Positions 9,425 to 18,709 of a DNA stretch of 62,180 nt are shown here, piece after piece. The stretch is from positions 1 through 62,180 of the forward strand of contig NZ_LMXH01000010.1 of the NCBI RefSeq assembly GCF_001541095.1, given 5' to 3'. Origin of the DNA: Paenibacillus sp. FJAT-26967 (GTDB taxonomy: Bacteria; Bacillota; Bacilli; Paenibacillales; NBRC-103111). Position numbers and translations under genes: made by a program. The notes beneath the pieces were generated by a model. That model ran no database searches. It was given only the letters and a program-made list of their open reading frames with translations, and was not told the origin of the DNA. Positions within the stretch are counted from its first letter, which is position 1. Every line of letters starts with the position of its first letter.

Positions 9425-10696
9425 ATGATAGAAGAAAAAGTTTTCAAAGATCCCGTCCATAAGTATATTTATGTGCAGGACCGGATCGTATGGGATTTAA
9501 TTAATACCAAGGAATTTCAAAGACTTCGGCGGATTCGGCAGCTTGGCACCTCCTTTTTGACCTTTCATGGGGCGGAGCACAGCAGGTTCTCACATTCGCT
9601 TGGGGTTTATGAAATCACGAGAAAGATTATTTCACAGTTCGAACGAAACCAGTACGCAGACTGGCCGGCGGAGGAAAGGCTGCTCTGTCTATGTGCAGCA
9701 CTGCTTCACGACGTGGGACACGGGCCCTTTTCGCACTCCATAGAGAAAGTATTCGGAACGAATCATGAAAATTGGTCGTGCCGGATTATTTTAGGCGATA
9801 CGGATGTTAACAAAGTGCTTTCACAAGTGTCGCCAACCTTTCCTCATGATGTAGCCGGTGTTATATGCAAGACGTACCGCCGTGAGATTGTAACCAGCTT
9901 GGTTTCTTCTCAGCTTGACGCGGACCGTATGGATTATTTGCTTAGGGATGCTTATTTTACAGGGGTTAATTACGGTACTTTCGATTTGGAGAGGATATTA
10001 AGGGTCCTGCGTCCGTATCAGGGGAAAATTGTCGTGAAAGAAAGCGGAATGCATGCAGTTGAAGACTACTTGATGTCCCGCTATCAAATGTACTGGCAGG
10101 TTTATTTTCATCCTGTCACCCGCAGTGCCGAAATTTTGCTCGGTAAAGCTTTGGAATGCGCAAAGGCGCTTTTTGAAGAGGGCTATTCTTTTGAATTTAT
10201 GCCGGAGCCGATTCTTCACCTGTTTCAGGGTAAACTGTCCTTATCTGATTATTTCCTGCTGGATGAGTCTTTGATGCAAACGGTATTGATGTATTGGACT
10301 TTAGAAAAAGACCCCGTACTGGCAGATCTTTCGGGAAGATTCCTGCACCGCCGTTTGTTCAAATTCACCTCAGTGGATGAGCAGGAAATTAGTCTGCTGA
10401 CGGACTTTCAGGATGCGCTGGAGGAAGCGGGACTTGATCCTAACTATTATATGGAGATGGACTTTCCTTCCGATCAATCCTATGACGTATACAGACCGGG
10501 ATTCGGCAAAGATGATAAGCTTCCGATCCTTCTTTTGGACAGCCAGGACAGATTGAGCGAAATTACAGAGCGTTCCGAAATCGTCAAATCGATCTCTGGT
10601 CTTCATATGGGCCAGCATCGTATCTATTATCCGGCTGAATTATTTGAGACTAGCGGTCCGAAGGTAGATGTTCTAAGGCGGAGACTGTTTGATTGA
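9425..10696 (+). CDS. YwfO-type HD-domain (d)NTP phosphohydrolase
   Basis: A 423-residue cytosolic HD-superfamily protein related to B. subtilis YwfO and Enterococcus EF1143, the latter a dNTP triphosphohydrolase of the SAMHD1/dGTPase group. The histidine of HGAEHSRFSHSLGVYE (about residues 49-64), the HD pair in LLHDVGHGPFSHS (about 97-109) and a later aspartate in SQLDADRMDYLLRDA form the metal site. ATG 9425 follows AAAGGAGG; an out-of-frame ATG lies four bases earlier. It sits where metG is found in B. subtilis. Upstream 0A boxes suggest control by Spo0A. The nucleotide substrate is inferred only from homology. Confidence 0.85.
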   Translation: MIEEKVFKDPVHKYIYVQDRIVWDLINTKEFQRLRRIRQLGTSFLTFHGAEHSRFSHSLGVYEITRKIISQFERNQYADWPAEERLLCLCAALLHDVGHGPFSHSIEKVFGTNHENWSCRIILGDTDVNKVLSQVSPTFPHDVAGVICKTYRREIVTSLVSSQLDADRMDYLLRDAYFTGVNYGTFDLERILRVLRPYQGKIVVKESGMHAVEDYLMSRYQMYWQVYFHPVTRSAEILLGKALECAKALFEEGYSFEFMPEPILHLFQGKLSLSDYFLLDESLMQTVLMYWTLEKDPVLADLSGRFLHRRLFKFTSVDEQEISLLTDFQDALEEAGLDPNYYMEMDFPSDQSYDVYRPGFGKDDKLPILLLDSQDRLSEITERSEIVKSISGLHMGQHRIYYPAELFETSGPKVDVLRRRLFD

Positions 10697-10782
10697 AAGA
10701 AGAAATGTTCACATGAAAGAAGATGTCCGCATGGAAGAAAAGATAGGGTACCAACGAATAAGATTAGAGGAGCTGTTAAGTT

Positions 10783-11550
10783 ATGTTGACGGACACCCAT
10801 ACTCATATGAACAACGAGGCTTTTGACGAAGACCGGGATGAGGCGATCCTCCGCGCCCGGGAGAATGGGGTTACACGCATTGTTAATGTAGGATTTAACC
10901 GGGAGACGATTCCTTCATCTATTGCACTTGCCGAGAAATACGATTTTATCTGGACAACCGTAGGTTGGCATCCGACCGATGCTATTGATATGAAGCCTGG
11001 TGATCTGGAGTGGATCGAAGAGTTATGCGGTCACGAGAAGGTGGTTGCCATAGGAGAAATCGGTCTTGATTATCACTGGGACACTTCCCCCAAGGATGTA
11101 CAAGCCCGCGTCTTCCGTGAACAGATCCGTCTTGCCCGTAAGATGGGCCTGCCGATTGTTATACACAACCGTGATGCTCATAAGGATATTGTGGATATTC
11201 TGAGGGAAGAAAAAGCCGCCGAAGTCGGCGGCATTATGCACTGTTATTCAGGCAGCTGGGAAACGGCGAAGCAGTGTCTGGATATGAATTTCCATATTTC
11301 CTTCGGCGGCCCTATTACTTTTAAGAATGCGAAGCAGCCGAAGGAAGTCTTGCAGCAGGTGCCGCTCGACCGTCTGCTGATCGAGACGGATGCACCTTAT
11401 CTCACTCCGCATCCTTTCCGCGGGAAGCGCAACGAGACTTCCTATGTACGGCTCGTAGCCGAAGCGGCTGCAGAGCTTCGCGGCATGAGCCTCGAAGAGC
11501 TGGCGGAGGCGACTACAGAGAACGCGGTGCGTCTACTCGGTCTCAAATGA
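10783..11550 (+). CDS. tatD: TatD-family metal-dependent deoxyribonuclease (YabD)
   Basis: A 255-residue TIM-barrel hydrolase. Metal ligands are visible in order: DTHTHMN at the N-terminus, GEIGLDYH (about residue 90), HNRDAH (about 126), HCYSGSW (about 151) and ETDAPYL (about 203). TatD enzymes are 3'-5' exonucleases acting on single-stranded DNA or RNA ends. Length and motifs are complete. ATG 10783 follows AGGAGCTG. Its 3' end overlaps the convergent ecsB gene by 18 bases with no terminator between them. Confidence 0.93.
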   Translation: MLTDTHTHMNNEAFDEDRDEAILRARENGVTRIVNVGFNRETIPSSIALAEKYDFIWTTVGWHPTDAIDMKPGDLEWIEELCGHEKVVAIGEIGLDYHWDTSPKDVQARVFREQIRLARKMGLPIVIHNRDAHKDIVDILREEKAAEVGGIMHCYSGSWETAKQCLDMNFHISFGGPITFKNAKQPKEVLQQVPLDRLLIETDAPYLTPHPFRGKRNETSYVRLVAEAAAELRGMSLEELAEATTENAVRLLGLK

Positions 11551-12795
11551 AGCGGTGAATTTGCGCTTCATGACGGTCGCGCACAGCAGGAGCCCCAATG
11601 CAAGAGCGGCCAGCGGCGCTGCCGAGTATACACCTGCTCCGCTTAGTAGCATCAGCAGGGAGAGGATAACTCCTTGGACCGTAAAGGCTGCGGCCACAAT
11701 CCGGAGTACAGCTCCGATTTTCATCCGCTCGTTGACCGGATAGGTTTGCAGCCAGAAGGTATACCGGTGGGACTGCTCCAGGGATGTGAGCTGCATCAGG
11801 GTAATGAACATGGCCGCAGCGCTGACTAAGGCTGCCGCTACAACCGATTGAACGGCGATTATAACCAAAGCGGCAATCAAAGTGATGCGGACTACAATTC
11901 CCAGCAGTTCCGACCGGACGAATGTTTTGGTAAACAGATACAGATAAAGAGACGAACGCTTGAACCGATACAGACGGGTTATACCGGCCAGCACTCTCCG
12001 CTGCTTGACCCGGACAGGCAACTGGGGGACATCGGCAAATCCGCTGAAGAACAGATACAGCCTGTGCTGTTGTCTTTTCTCATTATCAATCAAAAAGTCC
12101 CACGCGACTCCGTGAACCTGGCGTGCTGGCAGCAGCTTATAGATCAAGGTCCAGAGAAGGAGAGCGGCAAGCAGAACAATGCCTCCCATAAAAGGTCCCT
12201 TGCCGAACAACACGTAAAGAGCAACTCCCGTCAGAAGCCAGCGGTACCCTTGCGACAGCAATCGCCATCCCGGAGATGAAAAGCGGCCTTCCTGCCATGA
12301 TCCAAGCAGGTTGGCTGTTTTTATTAGAAGAATGAACAGAAGCATCAGCAGAAGGGGCTGTGCATTCTCCCCTGTGCAGTGCTTATAGAGCGGCCAAATG
12401 ACCAGAGTCAGCACGATTCCCCGCAAGCTTTGGATGATTAAACTGTAGCGGAATGAGGGACGGAAAAATGCGCTCATGACGGGTTCAAGCGGGAGCAGGA
12501 AAACCCGGTCGGCATTTTTCAGCAGCGTTCGTACAGAGCCTGCCGAAAGAGCGGGAGTAAGGAGGACCAGAACGATCCACAGGTAAGGGAAAGTTGTCGG
12601 AAGCTGATCCAGGGTTTTTGCATAGTAATAGGAAGAAACAATAAAAAGAAGGAAAAGAAAGCCGAAAAACTGGCTTCTTGCGACATAGGCCCAATACCCG
12701 GAAGCTTCTTTGCGGTATTGGTCGAATCTGCGCTTCCATAATTGTCGGACGGCGCTGGCGGTTCCTCCCGGATACGCAATTGTAGCGTGCTTCAT
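11533..12795 (-). CDS. ecsB: ABC transporter membrane subunit EcsB
   Basis: A 420-residue integral membrane protein with a basic N-terminus (QLWKRRFDQYRKEASGYW) and many hydrophobic segments, the size and shape of EcsB. EcsAB is an exporter-type ABC complex whose loss in B. subtilis impairs protein secretion, competence, sporulation and site-2 protease (RasP) activity. Its start overlaps the ecsA stop in ATGA form, giving tight coupling. Sequence identity of EcsB proteins is low, so the assignment relies partly on its linkage to a clear EcsA. Confidence 0.85.
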   Translation of the reverse strand: MKHATIAYPGGTASAVRQLWKRRFDQYRKEASGYWAYVARSQFFGFLFLLFIVSSYYYAKTLDQLPTTFPYLWIVLVLLTPALSAGSVRTLLKNADRVFLLPLEPVMSAFFRPSFRYSLIIQSLRGIVLTLVIWPLYKHCTGENAQPLLLMLLFILLIKTANLLGSWQEGRFSSPGWRLLSQGYRWLLTGVALYVLFGKGPFMGGIVLLAALLLWTLIYKLLPARQVHGVAWDFLIDNEKRQQHRLYLFFSGFADVPQLPVRVKQRRVLAGITRLYRFKRSSLYLYLFTKTFVRSELLGIVVRITLIAALVIIAVQSVVAAALVSAAAMFITLMQLTSLEQSHRYTFWLQTYPVNERMKIGAVLRIVAAAFTVQGVILSLLMLLSGAGVYSAAPLAALALGLLLCATVMKRKFTASFETE

Positions 12796-13535
12796 GCCGG
12801 ATTCCCCCGGATAAAGTGATAGAACAGCTCGTCCAGTGTCGCTTCAGGCAGACCGGCCCGCTGTCGAAGTTCAAGTAGCGTTCCTTGCGCCAGAATTTCA
12901 CCGTGATGAAGCACTACGAACCGGTCACAGTATTTCTCGATGGTCGCCAGAATATGGGAACAAATGAGAAAACTGGCTCCTTCTTTCCTGAACTCATCCA
13001 TCATATCGAGCAGCGAACGCATGGCGAGCGGGTCGAGACCCAAGAACGGCTCATCAATGACGTACAGAGACGGTTTTACCAGAAATGCATTCATAATCAT
13101 GACCTTCTGCTTCATGCCTTTGGAGAGCTGACTTGGGAAGCTGGTACGCTTGGCTTGCATCTGGAATTCGTCCATCAGCCTCTGTGAGCGTGCCCGATAT
13201 TCCGCATCGGAGACACCGTAAGCCATGGCAGTCAGTTCCAGGTGTTCTTCAATAGTAAGTTCATCATAAAGTTCAGGCGATTCCGGTACAAAAGAGTAGG
13301 AAGCCCTGTAGCCAAGCGGATCTTCTTCTAACGTTTTATTGCCGATTCTTACAGATCCTTCCTGGGGCTTCAACAGGCCAAGGATGTGTTTGATCGTCGT
13401 GCTTTTACCCGCACCGTTAAGTCCGATCAGGCCGACCATCTCACCTTCTCCGACTCGGATATCCAGGTTGCGGATAATGGGTTTGCCCGGGAGATAACCT
13501 CCGCTGAGTTTAGAGATGTCAAGAATGGGATTCAT
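12792..13535 (-). CDS. ecsA: ABC transporter ATP-binding subunit EcsA
   Basis: A 247-residue ATPase. Walker A is GLNGAGKSTTIKHILG (about residues 39-54), the signature region SQLSKGMKQKVMI is near 138, Walker B is LYVIDEPFLGLDP (about 158), and the switch histidine is in CSHILAT. The SKGMKQKVMI form and PESPELYDELT resemble B. subtilis EcsA closely. It pairs with EcsB in the next gene. The start ATG follows AGGTGAAAG on the minus strand. A TATAAT at 13607-13612 on the minus strand may be its -10 element, without a good -35. Confidence 0.92.
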   Translation of the reverse strand: MNPILDISKLSGGYLPGKPIIRNLDIRVGEGEMVGLIGLNGAGKSTTIKHILGLLKPQEGSVRIGNKTLEEDPLGYRASYSFVPESPELYDELTIEEHLELTAMAYGVSDAEYRARSQRLMDEFQMQAKRTSFPSQLSKGMKQKVMIMNAFLVKPSLYVIDEPFLGLDPLAMRSLLDMMDEFRKEGASFLICSHILATIEKYCDRFVVLHHGEILAQGTLLELRQRAGLPEATLDELFYHFIRGNPA

Positions 13536-13769
13536 GCTTTCACCTGCTTTTTTCTTATCGATAGCAGCGCTTTTGGATCAGTGAAACGCTTTTTTACCGT
13601 AAATTTATTATAGTCAAAAAATGCCGGAAAGCCCAATCACACAAGGATTTAGCGGAAGGTCAATAATGAATTGTTCGTAAAGAGGAGTAAAAAGGAGGAT
13701 TCGTGCAATAAAGTGAGATATACAAGAATCTATTGGTTAAATTTGCTTATTTTTAAGGAATATGCCCCC
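13536..13769. other. intergenic region between ecsA and the riboswitch promoter
   Basis: AT-rich spacer between divergent transcription units. It holds a possible -10 for ecsA (minus, 13607-13612) and nothing else I can name. Confidence 0.5.
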
Positions 13770-13798
13770 TTTACAGGTTGGATATTTGAGCGTAATAT
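13770..13798 (+). promoter_or_regulatory. sigma-A promoter of the c-di-AMP riboswitch / yabE transcript
   Basis: TTTACA (13770-13775), 17-base spacer, TAATAT (13793-13798). Transcription would start near 13805, about 30 bases before the aptamer. Confidence 0.75.
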
Positions 13799-13831
13799 AC
13801 TTTCATAATAACTTAATAAAAACGCCAAGTT

Positions 13832-14035
13832 TTAAACGCTGAGTTTCCGTAACAGGGAAACGGGGGAACCGCTGTCAAGGTCGGCTCTATTCTGAACCGA
13901 TACAACAGAACAATTTGGGGTGAATCTCAATGGCAGGCGCAGGCAGCGTCGCCGGCGAGTAGGGCAGCTCTCAGGGCCCGAATCCGTCAGCTAACCTCGT
14001 AAGCGTACCGGGAGAGGTAACCACTGTCGTGTTAT
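13832..14035 (+). ncRNA. ydaO/yuaA-type cyclic-di-AMP riboswitch aptamer
   Basis: The leader carries the conserved blocks of the ydaO motif in order: an ACGCTGAGTT start, CGGGGGAACCGC, TTTGGGGTGAATCTC, AGTAGGGCAGCTCTCAGGGC, then CCGAATCCGTCAGCTAACCT with CGTAAGCGT and GGGAGAGGT. This class binds c-di-AMP and usually turns expression off by favouring a terminator, and one lies directly downstream. Boundaries are approximate to about ten bases. Targets elsewhere are potassium and osmolyte transporters and cell-wall hydrolases; the gene here is a wall-hydrolase-like protein. Confidence 0.93.
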
Positions 14036-14057
14036 TCTGCTTAACTGCGCTCACACA

Positions 14058-14096
14058 CAGGCCACGGAAGCTTCCTCTTTCCGATGGCCTTTTTGA
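14058..14096 (+). terminator. riboswitch-controlled intrinsic terminator
   Basis: GGCCACGGAA (14060-14069) pairs with TTCCG-A-TGGCC (14079-14089, one bulged A), followed by TTTTT. Its place right after the aptamer and about 210 bases before the gene makes it the likely expression platform. Confidence 0.88.
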
Positions 14097-14142
14097 TTAT
14101 TCTCGGACGGGTATTCGACCCGGCATAAACTCAAGTTAGCAC

Positions 14143-14304
14143 ATGGAGGTGATGTCGAACCCGGCTGATGGTTCCCGTGAAGGGCGTCTGCGGGAAAAGA
14201 AGACAAATGCAAGGGTTCCGTTAGGAACCGCCAAATAAACCCTGAGTCACGTCTGAAGTACTATGTGAATCACCAAGGCGGGGCTTCGAAGGAGGACCGA
14301 AGAA
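14143..14304 (+). other. post-terminator leader of yabE with possible 31-codon uORF and SD hairpin
   Basis: After the terminator the leader continues for about 200 bases. A 31-codon frame (14143-14238, starting MEVMSN) overlaps the sequence GGAGGTGATG but has no ribosome site of its own, so its translation is doubtful. The true ribosome site AGGAGG (about 14290-14295) lies in the loop of a 5-bp hairpin (CTTCG 14284-14288 with CGAAG 14298-14302). Small hairpins such as CGGGT/ACCCG near 14110 are also visible. Confidence 0.4.
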
Positions 14305-15435
14305 GTGGGAAATATCTCGCAACAAGATACCCATGTAAAGCGATCATCCAGTATGTCCTTCGCACTGCGATGGAAACATGTAAACTTGCGTATGATCATC
14401 CTTGCAGCTATCATTTCATTCGCGTTGATGTTCATGTTATTGGTATTGTTATACGGTACGGCCGGCAAGAGCGTATCTTTGGTAGTGAATGGACAAGAAA
14501 CCGTTGTCGAAACAAGACAGGGAGTCCTGCAGCGCCTACTGGATGAACAAGCCATTACAATTGGGGAGCACGATCAGGTATCCATGCCGCTTGACGGTAA
14601 GATTAAAGACGGTCAGCAGATTGTCATCGATCATGCTACACCCGTACAGCTGACTGCCGATGGGCAGACGCAAACTGTGCACACCACAGCGAAAACGGTA
14701 GAAAAAGTACTGCAGGATTCAAATATTTCGCTTGGAGAGCTTGATAAAGTGACTCCGGCTAAGGACGCATCTCTTGCGGCTAATACCGCCATTGAGGTTG
14801 TCCGTGTTAAGAAGGAAACCGAGGATATCTCGGAACCGATCGCTTTTAATGTGGTGAAGAAGACGGACGCTGATCTGCTGAAAGGCAAGGAGCAGGTTGT
14901 TCAAGAAGGTAAGGAAGGTTTGCTCGTCAAGAAGAAAGAAAAGGTATTTGAGAACGGCAAACTCATATCCGAGCAAGTCGTAGATCAAGCAGTGAAGAAC
15001 GAGAGCGTAGATAAAATCGTGGCAATAGGCACAAAAAATCCGGTCGTTACGGTGGCAGCCGCATCCGAACCGGTTAAACCCAAAACGGCAGCTAAAGCAA
15101 GTGCAGCAAGCTCCGAAATGGACGCAAAGAAAATATTAAAGAATGTTACATTGACCGCATATTCATCGCAAGAACCGGGAGTTGGTAACAGAACCGCCAG
15201 CGGAACGAAACCTACACAAGGCCGGACTATTGCAGTTGACACATCCGTTATTCCTATGGGATGGTGGGTATACATTGAAGGAATCGGCTACCGCCGTGCA
15301 GAAGATACAGGTGGCGCCATTAAAGGACAAAAGATGGACGTTTATTTCGATAGCATGAGCTATGCGAAGACGTTCGGTGTGAAGCGTGGCTACACCGTTT
15401 ATGTCATCGGTCCGAATAAACCGACTCAAGATTAG
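14305..15435 (+). CDS. yabE: YabE-like cell-wall protein (G5 and 3D domains)
   Basis: A 376-residue surface protein. An N-terminal membrane anchor or uncleaved signal (about residues 27-50) is followed by two DUF348-like modules, a G5 domain (about 170-235), a flexible Ala/Lys linker, and a C-terminal 3D domain (about 285-372) with the three aspartates in AVDTSVIP, EDTGGAIKG and MDVYFDS. This is the Rpf/Sps resuscitation-factor class of putative peptidoglycan-cleaving enzymes. It starts at GTG 14305. Expression should depend on c-di-AMP through the upstream riboswitch. Lytic activity is inferred from the fold. Confidence 0.92.
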   Translation: MGNISQQDTHVKRSSSMSFALRWKHVNLRMIILAAIISFALMFMLLVLLYGTAGKSVSLVVNGQETVVETRQGVLQRLLDEQAITIGEHDQVSMPLDGKIKDGQQIVIDHATPVQLTADGQTQTVHTTAKTVEKVLQDSNISLGELDKVTPAKDASLAANTAIEVVRVKKETEDISEPIAFNVVKKTDADLLKGKEQVVQEGKEGLLVKKKEKVFENGKLISEQVVDQAVKNESVDKIVAIGTKNPVVTVAAASEPVKPKTAAKASAASSEMDAKKILKNVTLTAYSSQEPGVGNRTASGTKPTQGRTIAVDTSVIPMGWWVYIEGIGYRRAEDTGGAIKGQKMDVYFDSMSYAKTFGVKRGYTVYVIGPNKPTQD

Positions 15436-15486
15436 GATAACATGTTACCAGGTAGATTGATTTACAAATTGGTAACAAAATGTATG

Positions 15487-15516
15487 TCAAAAAGAAGAGG
15501 CTTGCCTCTTCTTTTT
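15487..15516 (+). terminator. terminator after yabE
   Basis: AAAAAGAAGAGGC and GCCTCTTCTTTTT form a compact stem with a T tract; its A-rich left side could let it work in both directions. Confidence 0.85.
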
Positions 15517-15541
15517 GCGTGTTCAAGAAAGGACAAACTGT

Positions 15542-16087
15542 ATGATTAAAGAAATCATTGTAGTCGAGGGAAAAGACGATACAACCGCGATCAAACGGGC
15601 TGTAGACGCGGATACAATCGAAACCGGCGGGTCGGCGATCAACCGGGAGATACTGGAACGTATCCGGTTAGCCCAGGAGAGGCGCGGTGTCATTGTATTT
15701 ACCGATCCGGATCATGCCGGTGAGCGTATCCGCAAAATTATCTCCAGTAAAGTTCCGGGCTGCAAGCATGCCTTTCTCCCTCAGGAGCTAGCTGAACGCC
15801 GCGGGGACATCGGTGTCGAGAATGCGTCAACGGAGTCGATCCGCATTGCATTAAACAATGTGAAGACGGAATATGAAGGGGCTGTATCCCAGCTTACCTG
15901 GGAGGATTTGATCGAAGCGGGACTCATTGTTCATCCGGATGCGGCGGCAAGACGTCTTGCGGTGGGAAAAAAACTCGGAATCGGGTATTGTAATGGTAAG
16001 CAGTTTTATAAACGCTGTGCTGCTTTTCAAATTTCCCGCGAAGAGTTCGAAGCTGCGTTAGAATTAATATCGCCACCGGAACGGTAA
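15542..16087 (+). CDS. rnmV: ribonuclease M5
   Basis: A 181-residue TOPRIM nuclease that matures 5S rRNA precursors in low-GC Gram-positives. TOPRIM motifs are the glutamate in IVVEGKDDTTA (about residues 5-15) and the DPDHAGERIR acidic motif (about 58-67). I use the ATG at 15542, eight bases after AAAGGA; a longer frame from 15515 starts inside the terminator. It lies just before rsmA, as in B. subtilis. Confidence 0.95.
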   Translation: MIKEIIVVEGKDDTTAIKRAVDADTIETGGSAINREILERIRLAQERRGVIVFTDPDHAGERIRKIISSKVPGCKHAFLPQELAERRGDIGVENASTESIRIALNNVKTEYEGAVSQLTWEDLIEAGLIVHPDAAARRLAVGKKLGIGYCNGKQFYKRCAAFQISREEFEAALELISPPER

Positions 16088-17059
<972 letters not shown>

Positions 17060-17121
17060 CCGGGGGCTAATCACCAAATGCCCATTCCCGCCATAAGATA
17101 GGCTTAGGAGGGGATGGCTTC

Positions 17122-18000
17122 ATGAGGCAAGGAGATCTGGCGACCCGCAAATCCTACGGCAATGACGTCATCTTTAGGGTCCAGGAGCTGGATGCGACAA
17201 GGGCAGTCCTTCGAGGTGTCGATTTTCGGCTTCTGGCAGATGCGCCCATAGCCGATTTATCCTTCATGGCCCCCGCACGCGATTTGGATTTCCCCAGATA
17301 CGATTTGCCGCGGGTAAATGAAACGATCCGCAGTATGCGGCATTTCCGCCAGCAGCTGCATCGGCAGAACGAAGATACGGTGAGAACGGCCCTTTCCAGC
17401 GGTACACAGTATTTTGAGGTGCCCGGTAAGGTGCTTCACCTGGATGGCGACCCGAATTATTTGCGCAAAAGCATGAATTTATACGGGGAGCTGAGAATAC
17501 CGGCCGACGGTTTTTATGTGACGGAATCCATGATGGCTTCTACGTTACAACGTCTGCTTCCGCAGCTAAAACCGGATATCGTGGTCGTTACCGGCCATGA
17601 CGGGCTTCTCAAGAACAGAGAAAATAATAATGTTCATGAGTTAGAGAGCTATAAGAATTCGATCCACTTTGTCAAAGCGGTCCAAGTCGCAAGGCAATAT
17701 CAAAGCAACAGGGATGCTCTGACTATCGTCGCCGGCGCTTGCCAATCCCACTTTGAGGCACTGCTGCAGGCTGGAGCTAATTTTGCCAGTTCTCCCGCTC
17801 GCGTGCTCATCCATGCTCTGGATCCGCTCTGTATTGCCGCCAAAGTGTCCTACACCTCGATACGGGATACGGTCTCTATGGTCGATCTGGCAGGAATGAC
17901 CGTCACCGGTCTTGATGGCATTGGCGGACTGGAGACGCGTGGCAGCTACCGGATGGGCGTTCCGCGTCTATCTAACCTTAAGGCGGAGCCAACCGTATAG
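17122..18000 (+). CDS. yabG: sporulation-specific protease YabG
   Basis: A 292-residue protein of peptidase family U57, made in the mother cell in B. subtilis and needed for proteolytic maturation of coat proteins. The family segments VVVTGHDGLLKNRENNN (about residue 152) and VAGACQSHFEALLQAGANF (about 210) are visible and hold the conserved His and Cys considered catalytic. AGGAGGGGATGGCTTC precedes ATG 17122. It follows rsmA and precedes veg as in B. subtilis. A sigma-K promoter is expected, but none stood out in the 62-base gap. Confidence 0.93.
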   Translation: MRQGDLATRKSYGNDVIFRVQELDATRAVLRGVDFRLLADAPIADLSFMAPARDLDFPRYDLPRVNETIRSMRHFRQQLHRQNEDTVRTALSSGTQYFEVPGKVLHLDGDPNYLRKSMNLYGELRIPADGFYVTESMMASTLQRLLPQLKPDIVVVTGHDGLLKNRENNNVHELESYKNSIHFVKAVQVARQYQSNRDALTIVAGACQSHFEALLQAGANFASSPARVLIHALDPLCIAAKVSYTSIRDTVSMVDLAGMTVTGLDGIGGLETRGSYRMGVPRLSNLKAEPTV

Positions 18001-18600
18001 CCGGCCGCCGCCGGATGCTCTAATGGGGTTAAGGAGTATAAACCGTTCCCGCAGTTGGGTTACTAGTTTACTTACTGCGGGGATGGATGCGGCTATTTGT
18101 AACTTTCATATTCGTCATGATTTCTGTAAAAGCTTCTTTTGAAGCTTTTTTTATTTGCCTGAAATCTCCTTATGTGCGCCCCCTTATTCAACGAACCCCA
18201 ATGATTAGAGCTGACCGCCGGGACTTTATGGCTGCTTAGTTCGGATCGTTCTTCAGATGTACAAGCCTTACAAGGGATGTCCAGCGCCAGTTCCAAAGCC
18301 CTGGTTTGCCTTCAGAAGCTCTTTATGCAGCGTCCCAACCGAAAACACCGCGGGCCATCACTATAGTTCTGTAGAACTTATTTAGGGCGATAGGGGCTTA
18401 CAAAGAATGGCTCTCAAGTCACGGGAGGGAGCTGTTTATAGTACGGACCTCCTTGTTAACGGTAGTAAGCCTCCAGCTTTGCAGGAGGCTTCTGGAAGCG
18501 ATTATGGGATGTTTCTTAACCATGGGTAATGCGATAGAATTCTTGCATGCATATTTCTACCGGATTTGACAAATGCTTTGAAAAGGGACACGAAAAATTA
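18001..18600. other. long intergenic region between yabG and veg
   Basis: About 700 bases without a convincing gene. It contains CCCGCAGT...ACTGCGGG (18047-18082), a terminator-like stem at 18127-18152, and a strong hairpin AAGCCTCC/GGAGGCTT (about 18467-18490) without a T tract. A TTGACA near 18566 has no partner -10. A 67-codon minus-strand frame (18093-18296) lacks support. The region could hold a small RNA or decayed sequence; I cannot say which. Confidence 0.5.
18127..18154 (+). terminator. terminator downstream of yabG
   Basis: AAAAGCTTC, short T loop, GAAGCTTTTTTT; about 130 bases after the yabG stop. Confidence 0.78.
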
Positions 18601-18613
18601 GGAAGTTATACCG

Positions 18614-18643
18614 TTGACAACCGATTAAACAGACTGATATAAT
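18614..18643 (+). promoter_or_regulatory. veg promoter 1 (sigma-A)
   Basis: Consensus TTGACA (18614-18619) and TATAAT (18638-18643) with an 18-base spacer. Upstream of it lies A/T-rich sequence. Confidence 0.85.
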
Positions 18644-18654
18644 ATTTAGTTTGT

Positions 18655-18683
18655 TTGACAAAATGACTTGGATAAGGTATAAT
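18655..18683 (+). promoter_or_regulatory. veg promoter 2 (sigma-A)
   Basis: Consensus TTGACA (18655-18660) and TATAAT (18678-18683) with the ideal 17-base spacer, about 40 bases downstream of the first. Two perfect promoters in tandem predict very strong expression, as known for B. subtilis veg. Confidence 0.92.
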
Positions 18684-18709
18684 AGATTAGGAAAGAGGTG
18701 GTAGCTACA

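Noticed and set aside
14143-14238. 31-codon frame in the yabE leader as a real gene
   Set aside because: Its purine-rich sequence overlaps the start codon and it has no separate ribosome site; kept only as an observation.
18093-18296. 67-codon minus-strand frame between yabG and veg
   Set aside because: Runs through a terminator hairpin and lacks a convincing start region.
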